In this document: in pieces, positions 1 through 12,790 of the stretch
How the letters are laid out: every line of letters begins with the position of its first letter
How positions within the stretch are numbered: the stretch's first letter is position 1
Assembly (NCBI GenBank): GCA_007922195.1
Contig: ML681994.1
Span: 52,920,298 to 52,984,297, forward strand
DNA from: Podocnemis expansa
Taxonomy: Eukaryota; Chordata; Testudines; Podocnemididae
Length of the DNA: 64,000 bases
Direction of reading: 5' to 3'
Position numbers and translations under genes: made by a program
Notes under the pieces: generated by a model
The model's database searches: none
What the model saw: the letters and a program-made list of their open reading frames with translations, nothing else
What the model was told of the DNA's origin: nothing

Positions 1-2762
1 GTCTCATTTCCTCTGGTTTCAAAGAAGAATAGTGTTTCGCAGGTTGATGTATTCTTTTTGCATCTACCATAATCTGCACTGGAGAATCCTGAATTACTGG
101 GTGTGTTTCAAATCATGTTCATCCTACAGCACCTTCACTGCTGCCTTTAGACTAGGCTAAATGTTTTATTTTACAATTGAGGTCTTTTCTTTATCCACCA
201 AATTGATGTAAGAGCTATATAAACTGCAACTATATTGCCTCACCTAAATCCTGGAGTGGCCACATGTAATTCTGAGATGATAGTTCTGGAATTTGTGCAA
301 GTATCCCAGGGCTGGATTTAGTCCGGAATTAGTTCAGGACTGGATTTAGTCCATTTAAATCTTTGCCCATTTGGACGGTCTTTTCTGGTGTGTGAATTCT
401 CATTCCCTGGTGACACCAGACACTACCAATTCATATCTTACAGGAAAACATAAGCTACTGTCAAATAGCAACTTTTTTGAACTGGTGCCTATAGGTGAAG
501 GCTTCATTTCCCATTGTTGATGTCCTGAGAGATCCAGCTTTTCTCCTGAACAACTTTTATTATGATTTTAAAAGAATGGAAAAACTAAAGAGACAGTCAT
601 GAGAAGTACATAATTAACCATATTTTTCCTTAGTTATTGTTAGTTGTTAGCTGAACTTCTCAGTTTTTGGCTGAAAACATTAAGTTTTTGGTTGTTGAAA
701 GAATTTTAGTGTTCATCTTTTCAATGAAAAGCGACAGTTCTGATAGGAAACTTTCTGTCCCGGTTTGTTCCTTAAGCAGATGAATCTTTTAAAATGAGAA
801 ATGATCATGGAATTCTTATCAGATTCTTCTTTATTGAAATTATTCCTATTGTTCTAATCCATACCAAAATTTTCCATAAGGAGGCTAGACTGTGCAATCC
901 ATTTAAACAATGACGAACAATTAATAGGAAGCTTCATGAGAGTCAGTGCTGTCATCTACCTCACAATGAATGCTATCAAGTTTGAGACACTAGATATGAT
1001 GTACTGGTTTTAAATCTTACTGTAATTGCCTTTGCAAAGACAGATAAATTTTATGACTTGAAAAGCCAATAATCATGTGCTCCAATACTTCAAGAAAAAA
1101 AATCCAATTTCTGCAGCTCACTACTTATGAACAAGCACTTTAAAAAAAAAAAATGAAATAAGAACTGTGCAAAAACAAGCCCTTAAAAATAAGGTATTTT
1201 TCATTTATATGCCTCCCAGGTTTTGCTCACAAAGGAAGTACATTGCATTAATAGATGAAATTTGCATGAGAAGAAATGAATAACTATCCATTTCAGTTTG
1301 GGATAAACAGTTGAACTAGCAATGAAATCTGGACTAGTACACCAATCTATATGCCTGTAGTTATTCTAACTCTCCACTGGATGTCAATCCCGCTTAACAC
1401 AAATGTTGGCTCAGAATGCACTGCTAAAGCAGAAAGCAGTCTGGGCTTTTGAAGAATATGTTTACTCTGTGACTGTTTGTTTTAAGCCTATGAGTTGTGT
1501 AATGCCACTAACCACTCCAGGTGAAATCCTGGTCCAACTGTACTTAGCAGGAGTTTCCATTGACTTAAGTCCAAGGATGTTATGCCTGCTGTTCCCTACC
1601 CAACCATATGGAACACAAGCTGGTTACAGGTGCTACTGTGTGGCAGCATGGTATTGCCACTCTGCGACCTGGGTTCTAGACTTGCAACGTATTTCACTGT
1701 GAGCAAGTTATAGAGGACGAGGTTTAGAAGATACTGAGGCAGCTAAAGATGCAGTTAGGTGTTTCATAAGATATTTATCAGATTCCACTCAACCATAGGT
1801 AAATTTCCAAATTTCCATTATAAGCCTGACTTTTTTGGGTCTTTCTCCCTCCTGAATGCACACAAGAGGGATATCAGCCTTCAAAACTAGCAGGTTACAT
1901 CAGAGGGGAAGGTATAATGTTTATGCCAAATTTGAAGTGAATTGAACAAAGGGCTCTGGAATCATGGCACTCTGAAAAGAAAAGTTCACCAGAATTCAAA
2001 ATGTTTTCTTTTTTTTTCTCCATTTCTAAAAGGCGCAACTCATGCTTCATTTGCTATATTGATGTGACTGAAATATAGGACACAGAACCAGAGGTGAATT
2101 GATTAAACCTCTCAGTTTAAGCTCTTAAGACCATATAGCCAATAATAAAGTTATAATGGCTTGTAAACTTTCTGAACCTTGCCACCTTAGTCACCCAAAA
2201 AGAAAACCAACATGTAGCTAACACTTATGTTAAAGATGCATTGCAAAGCCATGTCCTTGGATCATCAGCTTCTATTACAGATTTATAACCCTCAGCAGAG
2301 AAGGGAGAATTGTCCTGTCACTGATGGAGGAGCCAGTGGCAATATGACAAGCAGAAGTGGGTTCCATGGGGAAGTTAAGAGTCTGATGCAATGGAGAAGG
2401 TCAAAGCTCCATTCCCTGCAAATCCATGAGATCTGACAGATGAACTCTGTGATCCTCTGAAACCCCCTAATGTCTCACAGTAACTCCATAAGCTGAACAT
2501 GAGATCCTATTGCCTGTTTGTCTGAACACAGATAGGAACTCTAAGAGTAGAAGATGATAATGTTGGTAACCATGTGTTAGATAACAGAATAAGAAAAAGG
2601 CAAAGTGGGTGAGGCAATAACTGACTGGATAACAACCATTGTTGACAAAGACAAACTTTCAAGCTCACTGTCTTAAACCAACAGTAATTAGTACAATAAA
2701 AGATATTACTTCACTTACCTTGCATCTCTCATATCCTACAACACAGCAATCAACACATAATT
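1..2762. other. AT-rich unique DNA, nothing recognised
   Basis: No gene, tRNA or named repeat seen. A short near-tandem copy of CTGGATTTAGTCC is at 313-350. The longest open frame (99 codons at 1403) has no family signature and no flanking splice context. Confidence 0.5.
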
Positions 2763-2770
2763 GTTTAAGG

Positions 2771-2948
2771 CAGCGCTTCTCAACCAGTGTGTTGGGATAC
2801 GTTATTGTGTTATCACACAGTGGTAAGTGTGTTGTGGAGAGATGGGGAGATGGCTGGATTTGACCTGGATGGGGTGGGCTGTTGTGTCCTGTATGGTCGC
2901 AGTATGCTGCCAAGTGTGTCATGACCCACAAAAGGTTGAGAACAACTG
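2771..2948. mobile_element. hAT non-autonomous element with perfect TSD
   Basis: Left end CAGCGCTTCTCAACCA and right end GGTTGAGAACAACTG are inverted repeats. Both sides carry the identical 8-bp duplication GTTTAAGG (2763-2770 and 2949-2956), the hAT hallmark. 178 bp, non-coding. A sister copy lies at 40178-40355. Confidence 0.9.
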
Positions 2949-2956
2949 GTTTAAGG

Positions 2957-4242
2957 GAAGAGACAAATCCAGTATTTTTGTTGGCAAGTGAAATGTGAAA
3001 GACAACCAGTTAATTATGATACGTTTAAAAATCTCAGGGGTTTCTTTTTAACTAATATATATATATAAGAGATCAGTAGAAAGCAAACTGTAGAAAACAA
3101 AAGGAACAAAAATGGTTTTTTGATGACTGAGCTTCCAAAGTTGAGCTGATGTCAGTGGCACCCCATGCTTTTCTTAGTCTGCTTAATGACGCCTATGGTA
3201 TTTAACTTCCATAAGGATTTAATATTTGACACAGAGACAAGATTATTTTCCGAGCATGCATGAAGGGTTTTTTTAATAATCTTTTTTTGGGTTATTTGTT
3301 CAAAATGTACTTTATTTAAGATTGTTGTAATCACATACATACATTGGCTACTGGCCCCAGGGTTGTAGCTATTAATCATATGCCAAAATCCATGGCAGAT
3401 GCAAAAATTGTTTTATTTATCAAACTTGATTATGTGAAATAGCAACCCCAGAAATTTAGTTTGCCAATCAAGGTTTTGATTTTTCTTACATATTGCTGGC
3501 AATGGATTTGGGGAATTAAAAAGGTGTAAATCAAATTTCTGCTTGTTCCAGACACTGTTGGCACAAACTAAAATTATTTTTCCATAAACGCAAAACCCAT
3601 TGTTTTCCTGCCAAATCATACAACTAGTGTTTATTTTTTCAATCTAACACTCTTTTCCGTTAAAATCCCATCTTTCAAGTCATAGTGTAAATTTATTTCC
3701 AGTTACAGTCATCAGACCAAAGACATACCAGCTTTGGCAGATAATTCAGGTCCATAGTGATGACCCATCTTAACTCAGGATAAAATATAGTCCTCTGTGG
3801 AATGAACAAGGGGACCATAATTATTATACTCAGGAGACAGAGAGAAAAAAGAACACTTACCTGACTTGCAAAAAATCAACTTATAAGAAAGAGAATTTAA
3901 AACACTGATTTCTAGCAGTTCTTTGGTTCTCTCTGATGTCTTATTAAATGGGAAAATACATTTATGCCTTTTCAATTAAGCAAACTAACAACTTCCTTTG
4001 ACTAAGCTTGATAAGTTTATGTGGGGGCAGCAGATAGTATGATGGGACAACCCAATTTGACAATTAACTGATCTTTGACTGCTAGCAGTAAATATTTCTG
4101 GAATGTTAAATGGGGTGAATTCTGAGTTACTACAGACAATTCTTTTGCAAGTGTCTGACTGGTGAGTCTCACCCATGTGCTCAGGGTTTAACTGATTGCC
4201 ATAGGTGAGATTGGAAAGGAATTTTGCACCATGACAGATAGG
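2957..4242. other. AT-rich unique DNA, nothing recognised
   Basis: Only a short (TA)n near 3054-3066 stands out. Confidence 0.5.
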
Positions 4243-4457
4243 CAAAGACCCTGGATGGTTTTCACCTTCCTCTGCAATATGGGGAATGGGTCACTTGCTG
4301 GTGGATTCTCTCTGCCTTGAAGTCTTTAAACTATGATTTGAGGACTTCAGTAATTCAGCCATAGTTTAGAGATCTATTATAGGAGTGTGTGAGTGAGGTT
4401 CAGGTCAGACTAGATGAACCTATTAGTTCCTTCTGACCTCAGAGTCTGAGTCTATGA
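4243..4457 (+). mobile_element. CR1 3' end
   Basis: Runs from CTTCCTCTGCAATATGGGG through CTTGAAGTCTTTAAACTATGATTTGAGG to GGTCAGACTAGATGAACC and CTTCTGACCTCAGAGTCTGAGTCTATGAC, the order seen in amniote CR1 3' ends. Confidence 0.75.
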
Positions 4458-4709
4458 CACACCTAAGACCTGAAAAGACTTGTTCATGTGTTTGACCTTA
4501 TGCATTGAAAATAGTGGCACTAAAGGCATGTGAGAGATGCCATGGTGGAAATATTTGCAGGGGACTTAATTTTCATTATTTTCTGATTTACTAATATATT
4601 AATAACGCCTGCAGTATGGGCTTCCTTGAGTTTTATATTGGGGAAAAAAATTTCCCCAAAATAGAGGGTAATAAACACTAACAAAATTAACCTACTAGGG
4701 TACAGAAAT

Positions 4710-4817
4710 AGTGGCTAGCACCTCTGCTTAACATGCAGAAGGTTCTGGGTTCAAGCACCATGGGGTTGGACTTGATGATCTCATGAGGTCCCTTCCACCC
4801 CTAGGATTGGATTGTAT
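4710..4817 (+). mobile_element. tRNA-derived SINE with CR1-like tail, copy 1
   Basis: AGTGGCTAGCACCTCTGCTTAACATGCAGAAGG and GGGTTCAAGC resemble the A-box-onward part of a tRNA. The tail GGTTGGACTTGATGATCTCATGAGGTCCCTTCC is CR1-like. A tRNA head joined to a CR1 tail is the structure described for tortoise Pol III/SINEs. Confidence 0.75.
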
Positions 4818-5032
4818 CTTTTTTTTTATTCATTCTGTTTTAAGTTGTTTTTGTTTTTTAAAGTAGTTTCTCTACATATGTACATATTGTACAATGTAAA
4901 TGCACAACTCATTACAGTCTCCTGTTTGGACTGTGTGTGTATGAACCTTAGAAAGTTTGGGCTTTATAAGATGAATATTCTAAAAAGCTTCGTAATGCTG
5001 CTTTTTTTCCTCCTCAGAATGATGCTGTAAAT

Positions 5033-5496
5033 CAGGGTAGACCTGGCATGCACACCTGTTTTGAGCAGCACATGGCACTGCTACTGCTCTGCCCGCTGGC
5101 CCCACCTGTCAGCAGGGCCAAGGGGCCACAAGAGTAAAGCATGAGCTGTGGCTCCTGTCCCCAGCTGGTCTTGCCCTCCCCCCCCCGCGGGGGGTTGTGC
5201 AGTGAGCTGGGAAAAGGAGGCACAGTGTGCAGGGCTCCTGGCTTTGTGCCCCCCCCATCTGCTGCTTGGAAGCATGGCAAGCAGGGAAAAGCTGCAGTGC
5301 ATGGGGCTCCTAGTCCACCCCCCAGCTGGGCACCATGGCCAGCAGGGGACAGGAGCCCATCAAGTGGGAGTGAGGCCAGCAGGTGGAGTCCCTGGCCCTC
5401 CTCCTGGCATTTGCGGGCCCTGCTCCTGCTCCTAGCACCTGCCAGGGTGCAGTGGGTGGGCCTGGCACAGGGGCAGACAAAGGTTGCCGACGCCTG
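5033..5496. mobile_element. GC-rich hAT non-autonomous element
   Basis: It starts CAGGGTAGACCTGGCATG and ends GACAAAGGTTGCCGACGCCTG, related to CAGGGGTCGGCAACC-type hAT termini. Flanks CTGTAAAT (5025-5032) and CTGTAGAT (5497-5504) are a 7/8 target duplication. All open frames in this GC-rich island belong to the repeat and are not genes. Confidence 0.75.
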
Positions 5497-6796
5497 CTGT
5501 AGATCTTATAGAATGTAAACACTAGTTTTCAGAAGTTTCTTTTTTAAGCAGCTCAAATACAGAAGATAGCAGATGCTGTTTCAGATGGACAGAATAGAAC
5601 AGAATAAACAGGATAAACAGAACAAAGAACAGTAGATTAATCTCTTTATGCTCTAGTCTATATGTTTGAGACAATCTTTAAAAATTAAAATATTAAGTGT
5701 TGCTCAAAACAGAAGGAGCATGTGAGTTGAGGCTAATATCTTCAGTATCCCGGGGAGCTGCAGCCTCTTTTATTTATTCCAAATTTATAAAATGGCAGTC
5801 TGGCATAGCTCACTGCTATGCACAACAGGGTCCTCATTTGTAAAGAACAGCTGTTAATAGACATTCACATTAAAACTGGAAACATGGTTGGATGGAGCAA
5901 TCTGCCTCTCAAAATGAGAGGTTAAACCCCAAGACTTGTCTCATTTTGTCTTGAGACATGGAAGACAATGCAGTTACTTCTTGCTTACAACATTCAATCT
6001 CAGCTCAGTGTCTGGTCACAAACAAAGTACTTCCCTGCTGTTGCAACCTGTTCAGGGATCACCAGGAGCAGGGTTGAAAGCATGTCCAATATGCATCACT
6101 CTCTACCAAACTTAAAAACAGCTAGGTTCTCTATCCCAAGTACTCAGCTGTACTACAGTATCTTTTTGTTGTTGTTGTTTGTTGAATGCTCATCACAGGC
6201 CTCCTGTCCTAAGTTTCTCAGCATTCCTTGTGGTTCAGTGCCCTGTTGTTTGCCAACATCCTATTTGTACTTGAAATGGAGAAGATTAGTTTTCAGAACT
6301 GACATATGGAACTGCTGATAATCTTCTTCCTTTTTCAGTCATAAAAGTGCCAGCCAGGCTTTTTCTGATTCAGCTGTGAATCAAATTCAAACTCCCGAGG
6401 GATACATGTTTCCGAACAGCTTAAAAAAATACCCCAAAATACAATAATATAACAAGCAAAAGATTTTGGCTGAGATGTCTTGAAAAGCAGAAATGTAAAG
6501 GGACAAATGAAATCCAAATAGTTCTTATTCATGCCTCTTCTCAGTCACTAGCTGAATTCTCTTTCACTATCCGATCACAAATTTGTGGTTCCATAACTGA
6601 TCTTGCAGCATCTTGTACTATTTTTCTATAGGGATTTGTTCTAAACTAAATAGTATCTATCTGCTTTTGCCTCAGCTCAGGTGAGTTGGAGGACAGGTAT
6701 ATAATAGGTTCAGGGACTGTCAGAAGGTTTTATGTTGTTTTCCTGAGCAGAGCAAAGACAACAGCTGTATACTGTAAGGGTAACACAGCAATTGGG

Positions 6797-6819
6797 GGTG
6801 GATGGATGGATGGATGGGT
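6797..6819 (+). repeat. (GGAT)n microsatellite
   Basis: GGATGGATGGATGGATGGG, about five units. Confidence 0.85.
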
Positions 6820-7449
6820 AGAAGACCTGCATCAGTGATGAGAAAGTATTTTCCCCAGTTGGAAGAATAGGCTTCTGATCACTTTTTTTCTTTGGCTTAT
6901 ATAATAAAGCGGATAGCTGAGATCATCTGAGGCATCTCTGAGACTTAATGTCTTCTTTTGGAGAACCTTTGATTCTGTGACTTAATCCTTCTGTTGATTG
7001 GCGGAAGCATGAATGTTAGGTTTAGTACACTCAGCAAGGTACAGGTTTTTAATAAAATGTGTGAGGAGGATGCAACTAAGAGAAAATGTCAACTTGTTTA
7101 TGGCTCTTCTGGTAAATCTGTTTATTCTTCCCCTACCTGATTTTATATCCCAAAGGGAAAGGGGGGAAGCTGGCCATTCTTCTGTCCTTAAGTACTTTCT
7201 TCAACTTACAACTTTTAATTGCCTCAGGGACTAAGGATCTCAAATTCCATAGATTAACAGCAACGTTTTCCCATAGGCCCTTTGTACCTACTGCTTCTTG
7301 GCTCCAGAAGACATTAAAATGCCTATGCATTACAAATAATATTTCCATCCAGCAAGATGGATGTTGCAGGTCTTTCCTCTACAAAGATTTGGGAGCACAG
7401 CCAGACATCAAGCACAGATCATAAAGATGTCAGGAAATAAAGGCTGGTA

Positions 7450-7545
7450 GGAGGAAGTGGGATCTTCTCCCACGAAAGCTCATGCAAAAAATAAATCTGT
7501 TAGTCTTAAAGTGCCACACAACTGCTTGTTGTTTTTTTACTGGTA
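7450..7545 (+). mobile_element. PLE (lineage A) 3' fragment
   Basis: GGAAGTGGGATCTTCTCCCACGAAAGCTCATGC, AAATAAATCTGTTAGTCTTAAAGTGCCACACAACTGCTTGTTG is nearly identical to the 16.4 kb arm. Terminal part decayed. Confidence 0.75.
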
Positions 7546-8812
7546 GGCTTGAGATGACCACTCAAAGTAGGTGAGGGAAAAAGCCTTAAATAGTGGGACA
7601 GACAGTGACATAGCAAGGGCATGTGGCACCCAGGGGCCAAGCCCACATTTATGCTCCTCTGGGCACCCCACACATTGCAGTCTCCCTGGCACTCCCTGCA
7701 GCCCAGTACGCAGCGGATTCCCTCCCCTTGCCCTCCTCCCAATCTCTATGCCACTTGGGATAGGGTTTCATAGCAAAAGTTGTTGCGGTTCTGAAGGAAA
7801 CCAAGAGCTGTTCTACAAGTAAAGATCATGTAGCGCTGAGACTCGGCAGATGGCCTTTGTTCCTGTAGATGTGATGTGGCACAGGCTGGTAGTGAGGTAC
7901 AACTACATGCTTGGATATATCACTGTATCCTCAGTCCAAGCAGGTGTTTCTGCTCTTCTGTTCAGACGCTCCAAGCTTCACAGATAAACAGTTGTGAAGC
8001 AAAGTCAGCCATGGCGAGTAGCACAAGAGATTTACAAGGAAAATGATAGTGATGCAGGGAGCATTAATAAAATGGTTGGTCTTTAAAAGTGCCACAGGGC
8101 TCCTTTTTTTGTTCTGCAGCAAGTGTTTTTGATGATTCTGTGTCAGACTGAATCTATACCCCAACGTGTTAGAGGAGTGCTGTGCTGAGGGAGGCAAGTA
8201 TGTATTTTTCCTGATGTAGAACAGAGGTCCCAAACACTTGTGTTCATTCTAGAAGCTACAGTACCTTTTTTTTTTTTTTCTAGCAAGAATAAGATTGTTA
8301 GCCTCCATGCCTTGGCCAAATTCTAACCAAGGTTTTTGTATCCTCAATCTAAATTACCTTTCCAACTTCAGTCAGATAAAGTATTCTTCTCTGAAACATA
8401 GTGAATTATGTACTGTTTGGGATGTAGGCAACTCTTCTGTACCATTTCTTAGAGTGCTGCAAATCTGTTCCGGGTCAAATTGTGTTTATGCACCAACAGC
8501 ATTGTGTAAACTTCTTTGGGCTCCATCTAGCTAAAGGGTGCTCTTTAAACAAAAGATCATATCTTTTATACAGAGACTGATATGCATGATCCCCATTAGC
8601 ACTGGGAACTCAACAAAGAATTGAAATACTGAATAAGAGGAAAACTTCTTGAAACGGTGACAAAACATACATAGTTTATGTAAGCATGCAGACATCTTCT
8701 CAGCAAACACTTAACACGTGTTTAACTTCATGACCATGATTAGTCCCATTGATTTCTGTCTGTAACTTTGCAGGACTGGGGCCAATGTATGCACTATAGA
8801 TATAGTCTAACA

Positions 8813-9104
8813 CAGTGGTTTTCAACAAGTGTGCCATTAAATTTTGTCCAAAAGCAATGAAAATCAATGTAAAACATTGTTCCATCTTAAACAATATTCT
8901 ATCCAACCAAAAGTACAACTCAAAACTTAATGAAAATTGGTCATCAACTTAAAAGTGAGGTATTGGTCCTTCAATTCTAAAATATAAACTTTCTAAAGCA
9001 GGTGGCCAAAGGGCAAAATTGAGGTGTGTGTTTTTTTTTCTGGTGGATCTGAAACATTAATACATTTTGATCCTTTGTAGGCACTATGTTGAAAAACCTC
9101 ACTG
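8813..9104. mobile_element. hAT-like element, second subfamily
   Basis: Left end CAGTGGTTTTCAAC and right end GTTGAAAAACCTCACTG are inverted. The left part (AAAATCAATGTAAAACA..., TTCTATCCAAC) is shared with the fragment at 41186. No clear 8-bp duplication. Confidence 0.65.
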
Positions 9105-9337
9105 CTACCTTTCTCTTGAGCTGATTCAAAGATATGTTCCAACCATTGTATCCTGACTTAGAGATCATACAGCCCACGTGCAAACATGACTTACCAAAAG
9201 CAATTCTGCATTTAGCAGTCCCAATTAATGATCAAGTCCCCATTGTGCTGGGAGCTATACATGCTTACGGGGGGTGGGGGGGAGATGGGAAGTGATGCCT
9301 GCTGCAAGAGCTACAAGGTCCTAGAACTGACTTTAAT

Positions 9338-9431
9338 GTGATGCAGCACCTCTGTTTAACATGCAGAAGGTCCTGGGTTCAATTCCCAGGGGGTTGGACT
9401 CGATGATCTCATGAGGTCCCTTCCAGCCCTA
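9338..9431 (+). mobile_element. tRNA-derived SINE with CR1-like tail, copy 2
   Basis: The best preserved B box of the three copies, GGGTTCAATTCCC, follows CACCTCTGTTTAACATGCAGAAGG. The tail GGTTGGACTCGATGATCTCATGAGG ends in CCCTATGATATGAT, followed by a short (GAT)n. Confidence 0.8.
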
Positions 9432-9781
9432 TGATATGATGATGATGATGACCTTTGTATTCCCAGAGCCTGCTACACTGTGCTATGGTCAAATCTAGTC
9501 GTCCTTTGAAGACAGCTCTCTGAACTTTGTTGGGACGGTGTATTTTTCACAGACGTCTTGTAGATTGGAAGTCATTAGAGATTACAATTTAGGAGAATTT
9601 CTATGGTGCACTAGAAGAAAAGATGTTTCAAATTTGTAGCTCATGGCTTACAGTTCTTTGAAGGCTCTGTGGTAAATACAGATATGGGTACGGATAGGCC
9701 TAGTGCTATTTTTACAATTCTTCCCCTTTTTATCAGTGCATTACAAAGTTGACCGGAGCAGGCTATTCTATCACTTTTCTG

Positions 9782-9817
9782 TGTGTGTGTATCTATATCT
9801 ATATAGATACACACACA
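9782..9817. repeat. Perfect microsatellite palindrome
   Basis: Arms 9782-9798 (TGTGTGTGTATCTATAT) and 9801-9817 are exact reverse complements, 17 bp with a 2-base spacer. Confidence 0.9.
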
Positions 9818-10130
9818 ACTTTAATATGTAAGCTATTGAGGCACCAGAACTAAGTTTGTTTAGTAATGGAAACTAACACTCCATACATTATCAAATTAAA
9901 ATAAATATATTGGACTCTGTTCAGTGCAAACTTTCTGAAGTCTGCTACTGTGGGAAAACTCTGGGAAAGCAATATAGTGTTTTCAGACCTTCTCTTACTA
10001 TGTATGAAAACACTCAATCTGGCCAAAGAATCTTCTTGCTGGACTTACTCACACTCCTAGACATTGCTGATGGAAAAGACTTAGTAAGATCTAGTCAGTC
10101 TCTCTATCTAGTGTTCAATTATTATTCATT

Positions 10131-10430
10131 GGGTATGTCCACACATCTCTCATTTCAAAATAACATTGGTTATTTCAAAATAAAAAAGATTAAGTCCACA
10201 CAACATTTTCTTATTTTCAAATGATGGGTTCTGTCATTTCGAAACAGCTTAAACCCCATTCATTTCGAAATGGCTATTATTTTAAAATGGTTATTTTGAA
10301 ATAAGGCTGTTTGGACATGTTGTTTCGAAACAACAAGTCCAAACAGCCTTATTTTGAAATAACCATTTTGAAATAACAGCTGTTTCGAATTAACTTATTT
10401 TGAAATAATGATGTATGTGTGGACATAGCC
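10131..10430. mobile_element. Palindromic TIR element (MITE-like), 300 bp
   Basis: The ends GGGTATGTCCACACA and TGTGTGGACATAGCC are inverted; ATT flanks both sides (10128-10130, 10431-10433). The centre is a hairpin: 10285-10316 pairs with 10337-10368 (about 30 of 32 bases) around TTGTTTCGAAACAA. The body is built from repeated TTTCGAAA and TTATTTTGAAATAA motifs. Non-coding; superfamily unresolved. Confidence 0.85.
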
Positions 10431-10819
10431 ATTGTTCACTTAAAAGCAGTTCTCCAGTCTGTTGTCTCAAACTACATGCTTTTCTTAGGTGAATGTTCCT
10501 AATTTTGGCACACTGGCCAGTAGAACTGTCAAATTGCAGATGTCCTCTGCTTAGTGTGAGATAGTTGACAGGCTCTGTTTTTCACAAGTAGCTCTTAATA
10601 TGCTCTATTAATCAACTGCAGGCCATCTTTCTCATAAAACAGGCCTTATACATCCTGTTGTCATGGAATCTGCACTTTTTGCTAACTTGCTGACAAAAAA
10701 TATCTTCAATCTAAATTTATTTTTTTTAAATTTTCTAGCCTTCATGATCATTAAGCTACCTCATATTTTCTAGTTTAAATGTAAACTAATACTATGTTAC
10801 CTTCCTGAAACTGAAGATA

Positions 10820-10929
10820 AGGTGACCATATATTCTATTATGCAAAGCTTTGTCTTATATAGGCCCCTATTGCCCTTATACCCCTTTTGTGATTCCCCCC
10901 CCCCCCAAACTGGCTGTCTAGTAACCCTA
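10820..10929. mobile_element. Small TIR element with C-tract
   Basis: AGGTGACCATATATTC at the left and CTGTCTAGTAACCCT at the right are imperfect inverted ends, distantly like those of the 54.48 kb element. A run of about 12 C lies inside. Confidence 0.4.
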
Positions 10930-11909
10930 GCTGTAGATCACCTGAAACAAAAGCTCTGATAGCAGAACTACCCTGTTCATCTGTCCGTTACCTCTGAAAC
11001 CTATGGAAGACTTAAAATAATTATGTCCCTTACCTCGTTAGCTCAAATACCTAGTTAATGTACCAAACTACATCTCTGGCTGCTGAAGCACTCAACTGTC
11101 CCTTACTCAGCTTCCAAAATCTCCAGCTTTCCCTCTTACTATTTCAGCAATGCTGTGATGCTTCATCATTTTTAAAAAAATACAGCATGATACAAAATTG
11201 AAATACTGGGACTGAAAAATACTTTGTTCAATTTTGTATAACCCAAAGTTATCATTTTAACATTTCACTCTTAAACACCTCCCTCCCCACACACATTGTA
11301 GATTTATTTAAATGAAGCTGTCCCAGCACCTCTAAGTTGCTGCAGTGGTATGCCACAGAAATTAGGCCTTTGATGAAGAATTTAGATTTAGTTTCCTGTG
11401 CAGCCTGTAAAGAATTCAGTACAGGAAAAATTTTGCTAGGAACCCTACTAGGAGAAACAGTACTGGAGATATTGCATATTCAGGATTAGCAATAGCTGGA
11501 GCTGGTGAACCTTGAAGATGATGTAAATCTGCTGAATAAAATTGTTTTAATAATATGGGCATTTATTAACAATGTGAGATTAAATTCAAAAGACAGATAT
11601 ACCCTGTGTCTTTAACTACAGAAATAGTCTTCTATGGGAAACACTGACCTTTCTCAAGATGAAAAAAGCAAGACTAAGACCAGTTTTTAATAGTGCGAAT
11701 GCAAAATAAGCTATCAACTTGATGCTTCCTTGTTCTGGGAATCATAAATAGAAATAGTCAAGGATGAAAAAAGTTGCATATTTTCTAAAATAACCTCAAG
11801 TGCTTTTTGCCACAGAAAGTCTGTTTCTGCTATATCTCTGTGTACCCTGCTAAAATCTTTAATCCAAAGAACTGCAAAGAATCCTTATATGAAACAAAAT
11901 GAGTTTTAT

Positions 11910-12125
11910 TGTTTGTGTTACAGTAGTGCCTCAAGGTATCACCCATGATCAAGGCACTAGATGAATGTGTAATAAGAGAAAGTCCCTGCCCCCAAAGAAC
12001 TGTACATCTGAAGAGACTCGTAGGGAAGTAGAAACACAGATAATGAATGTGACTTGCCCAAGATTCATAGTAGAGCCATGAATCGAACATTCATCTCATG
12101 AAACTTGGCCCTGTGCCTCACCCAC
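11910..12125 (-). mobile_element. MIR-type SINE, antisense
   Basis: GTCCCTGCCCCCAAAGAACTGTACATCT, GTGACTTGCCCAAGATTCA, TAGAGCCATGAATCGAACATT and CTGTGCCTCACCCACTA follow the antisense order of a MIR-type element. Confidence 0.7.
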
Positions 12126-12619
12126 TAATTTATGCACCTGTTCTGAGGAAAATGGGCTCTGCCACATTTTGGGAAGTTCTTGATTCTAGTCCTAATACAT
12201 GGTTAAAAGCACAATGTTTGAATGTTCAGAGAGAGGAATAGAGAAAAGATGAATCTGAGACTAAACTCAAATTATGCTACAAAGTCATAACTAGTGCATG
12301 ATGCTGATGAAAAATGTGTTCTGTACAGGTATGTATGACTTGTATAAGATGGGGGCAGTCAACATTGTAATTCTCTTTATGCTCACTACATTCACTTTTG
12401 GGAAAACTGTTTGCATTTTTAAGCTTATCGCTATTTTTAAAAATCAATAAATCAGTAGCAAAAAAGAATCTAAAGAAGTGCCAAAAAGCTGGTAAAGGAT
12501 GAAAATGCATGACTAAATGAGTTTGTTAGAACTCAATGTTTATGGGTGAGAAAGTCATTAAGGGAAAGCATGGAAATATTTAAAAGTGAAGGGCGTCATG
12601 ATCCTGGGGGGGAGGGATT

Positions 12620-12790
12620 ACTTTTACACTGTGTGTGGCATAATAAAGTGGAAGAGTTACTTACCAGGAGAGAATTTAAATTAGAGTTCAGGAAATGTTA
12701 TCTTACAGATCAGACAGTGGAACAACTTGCCAGAGGAAGCTCCTGGAAGTACCATTACTAGGGATAGTCAACAATGCACTAGATGAAATA
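12620..12790 (+). mobile_element. CR1/L2-type LINE 3' fragment
   Basis: GTTCAGGAAATGTTATCTTACAGATCAGACAGTGGAACAACTTGCCAGAGG then GGAAGTACCATTACTAGGGATAG resembles the end of CR1-clade ORF2. Old and diverged. Confidence 0.4.

Larger units (their letters stand above)
5505..8812. other. Mostly unique DNA
   Basis: Apart from the GGAT run and the PLE fragment at 7.45 kb, one GC-richer stretch (about 7590-7780, GTGACATAGCAAGGGCATGTGGCACCC) looks like a decayed DNA-transposon piece but its ends cannot be placed. Confidence 0.4.

Noticed and set aside
5081..5522. Overlapping open frames in the 5.0-5.5 kb GC-rich block
   Set aside because: They lie entirely within a hAT element with a 7/8 target duplication.
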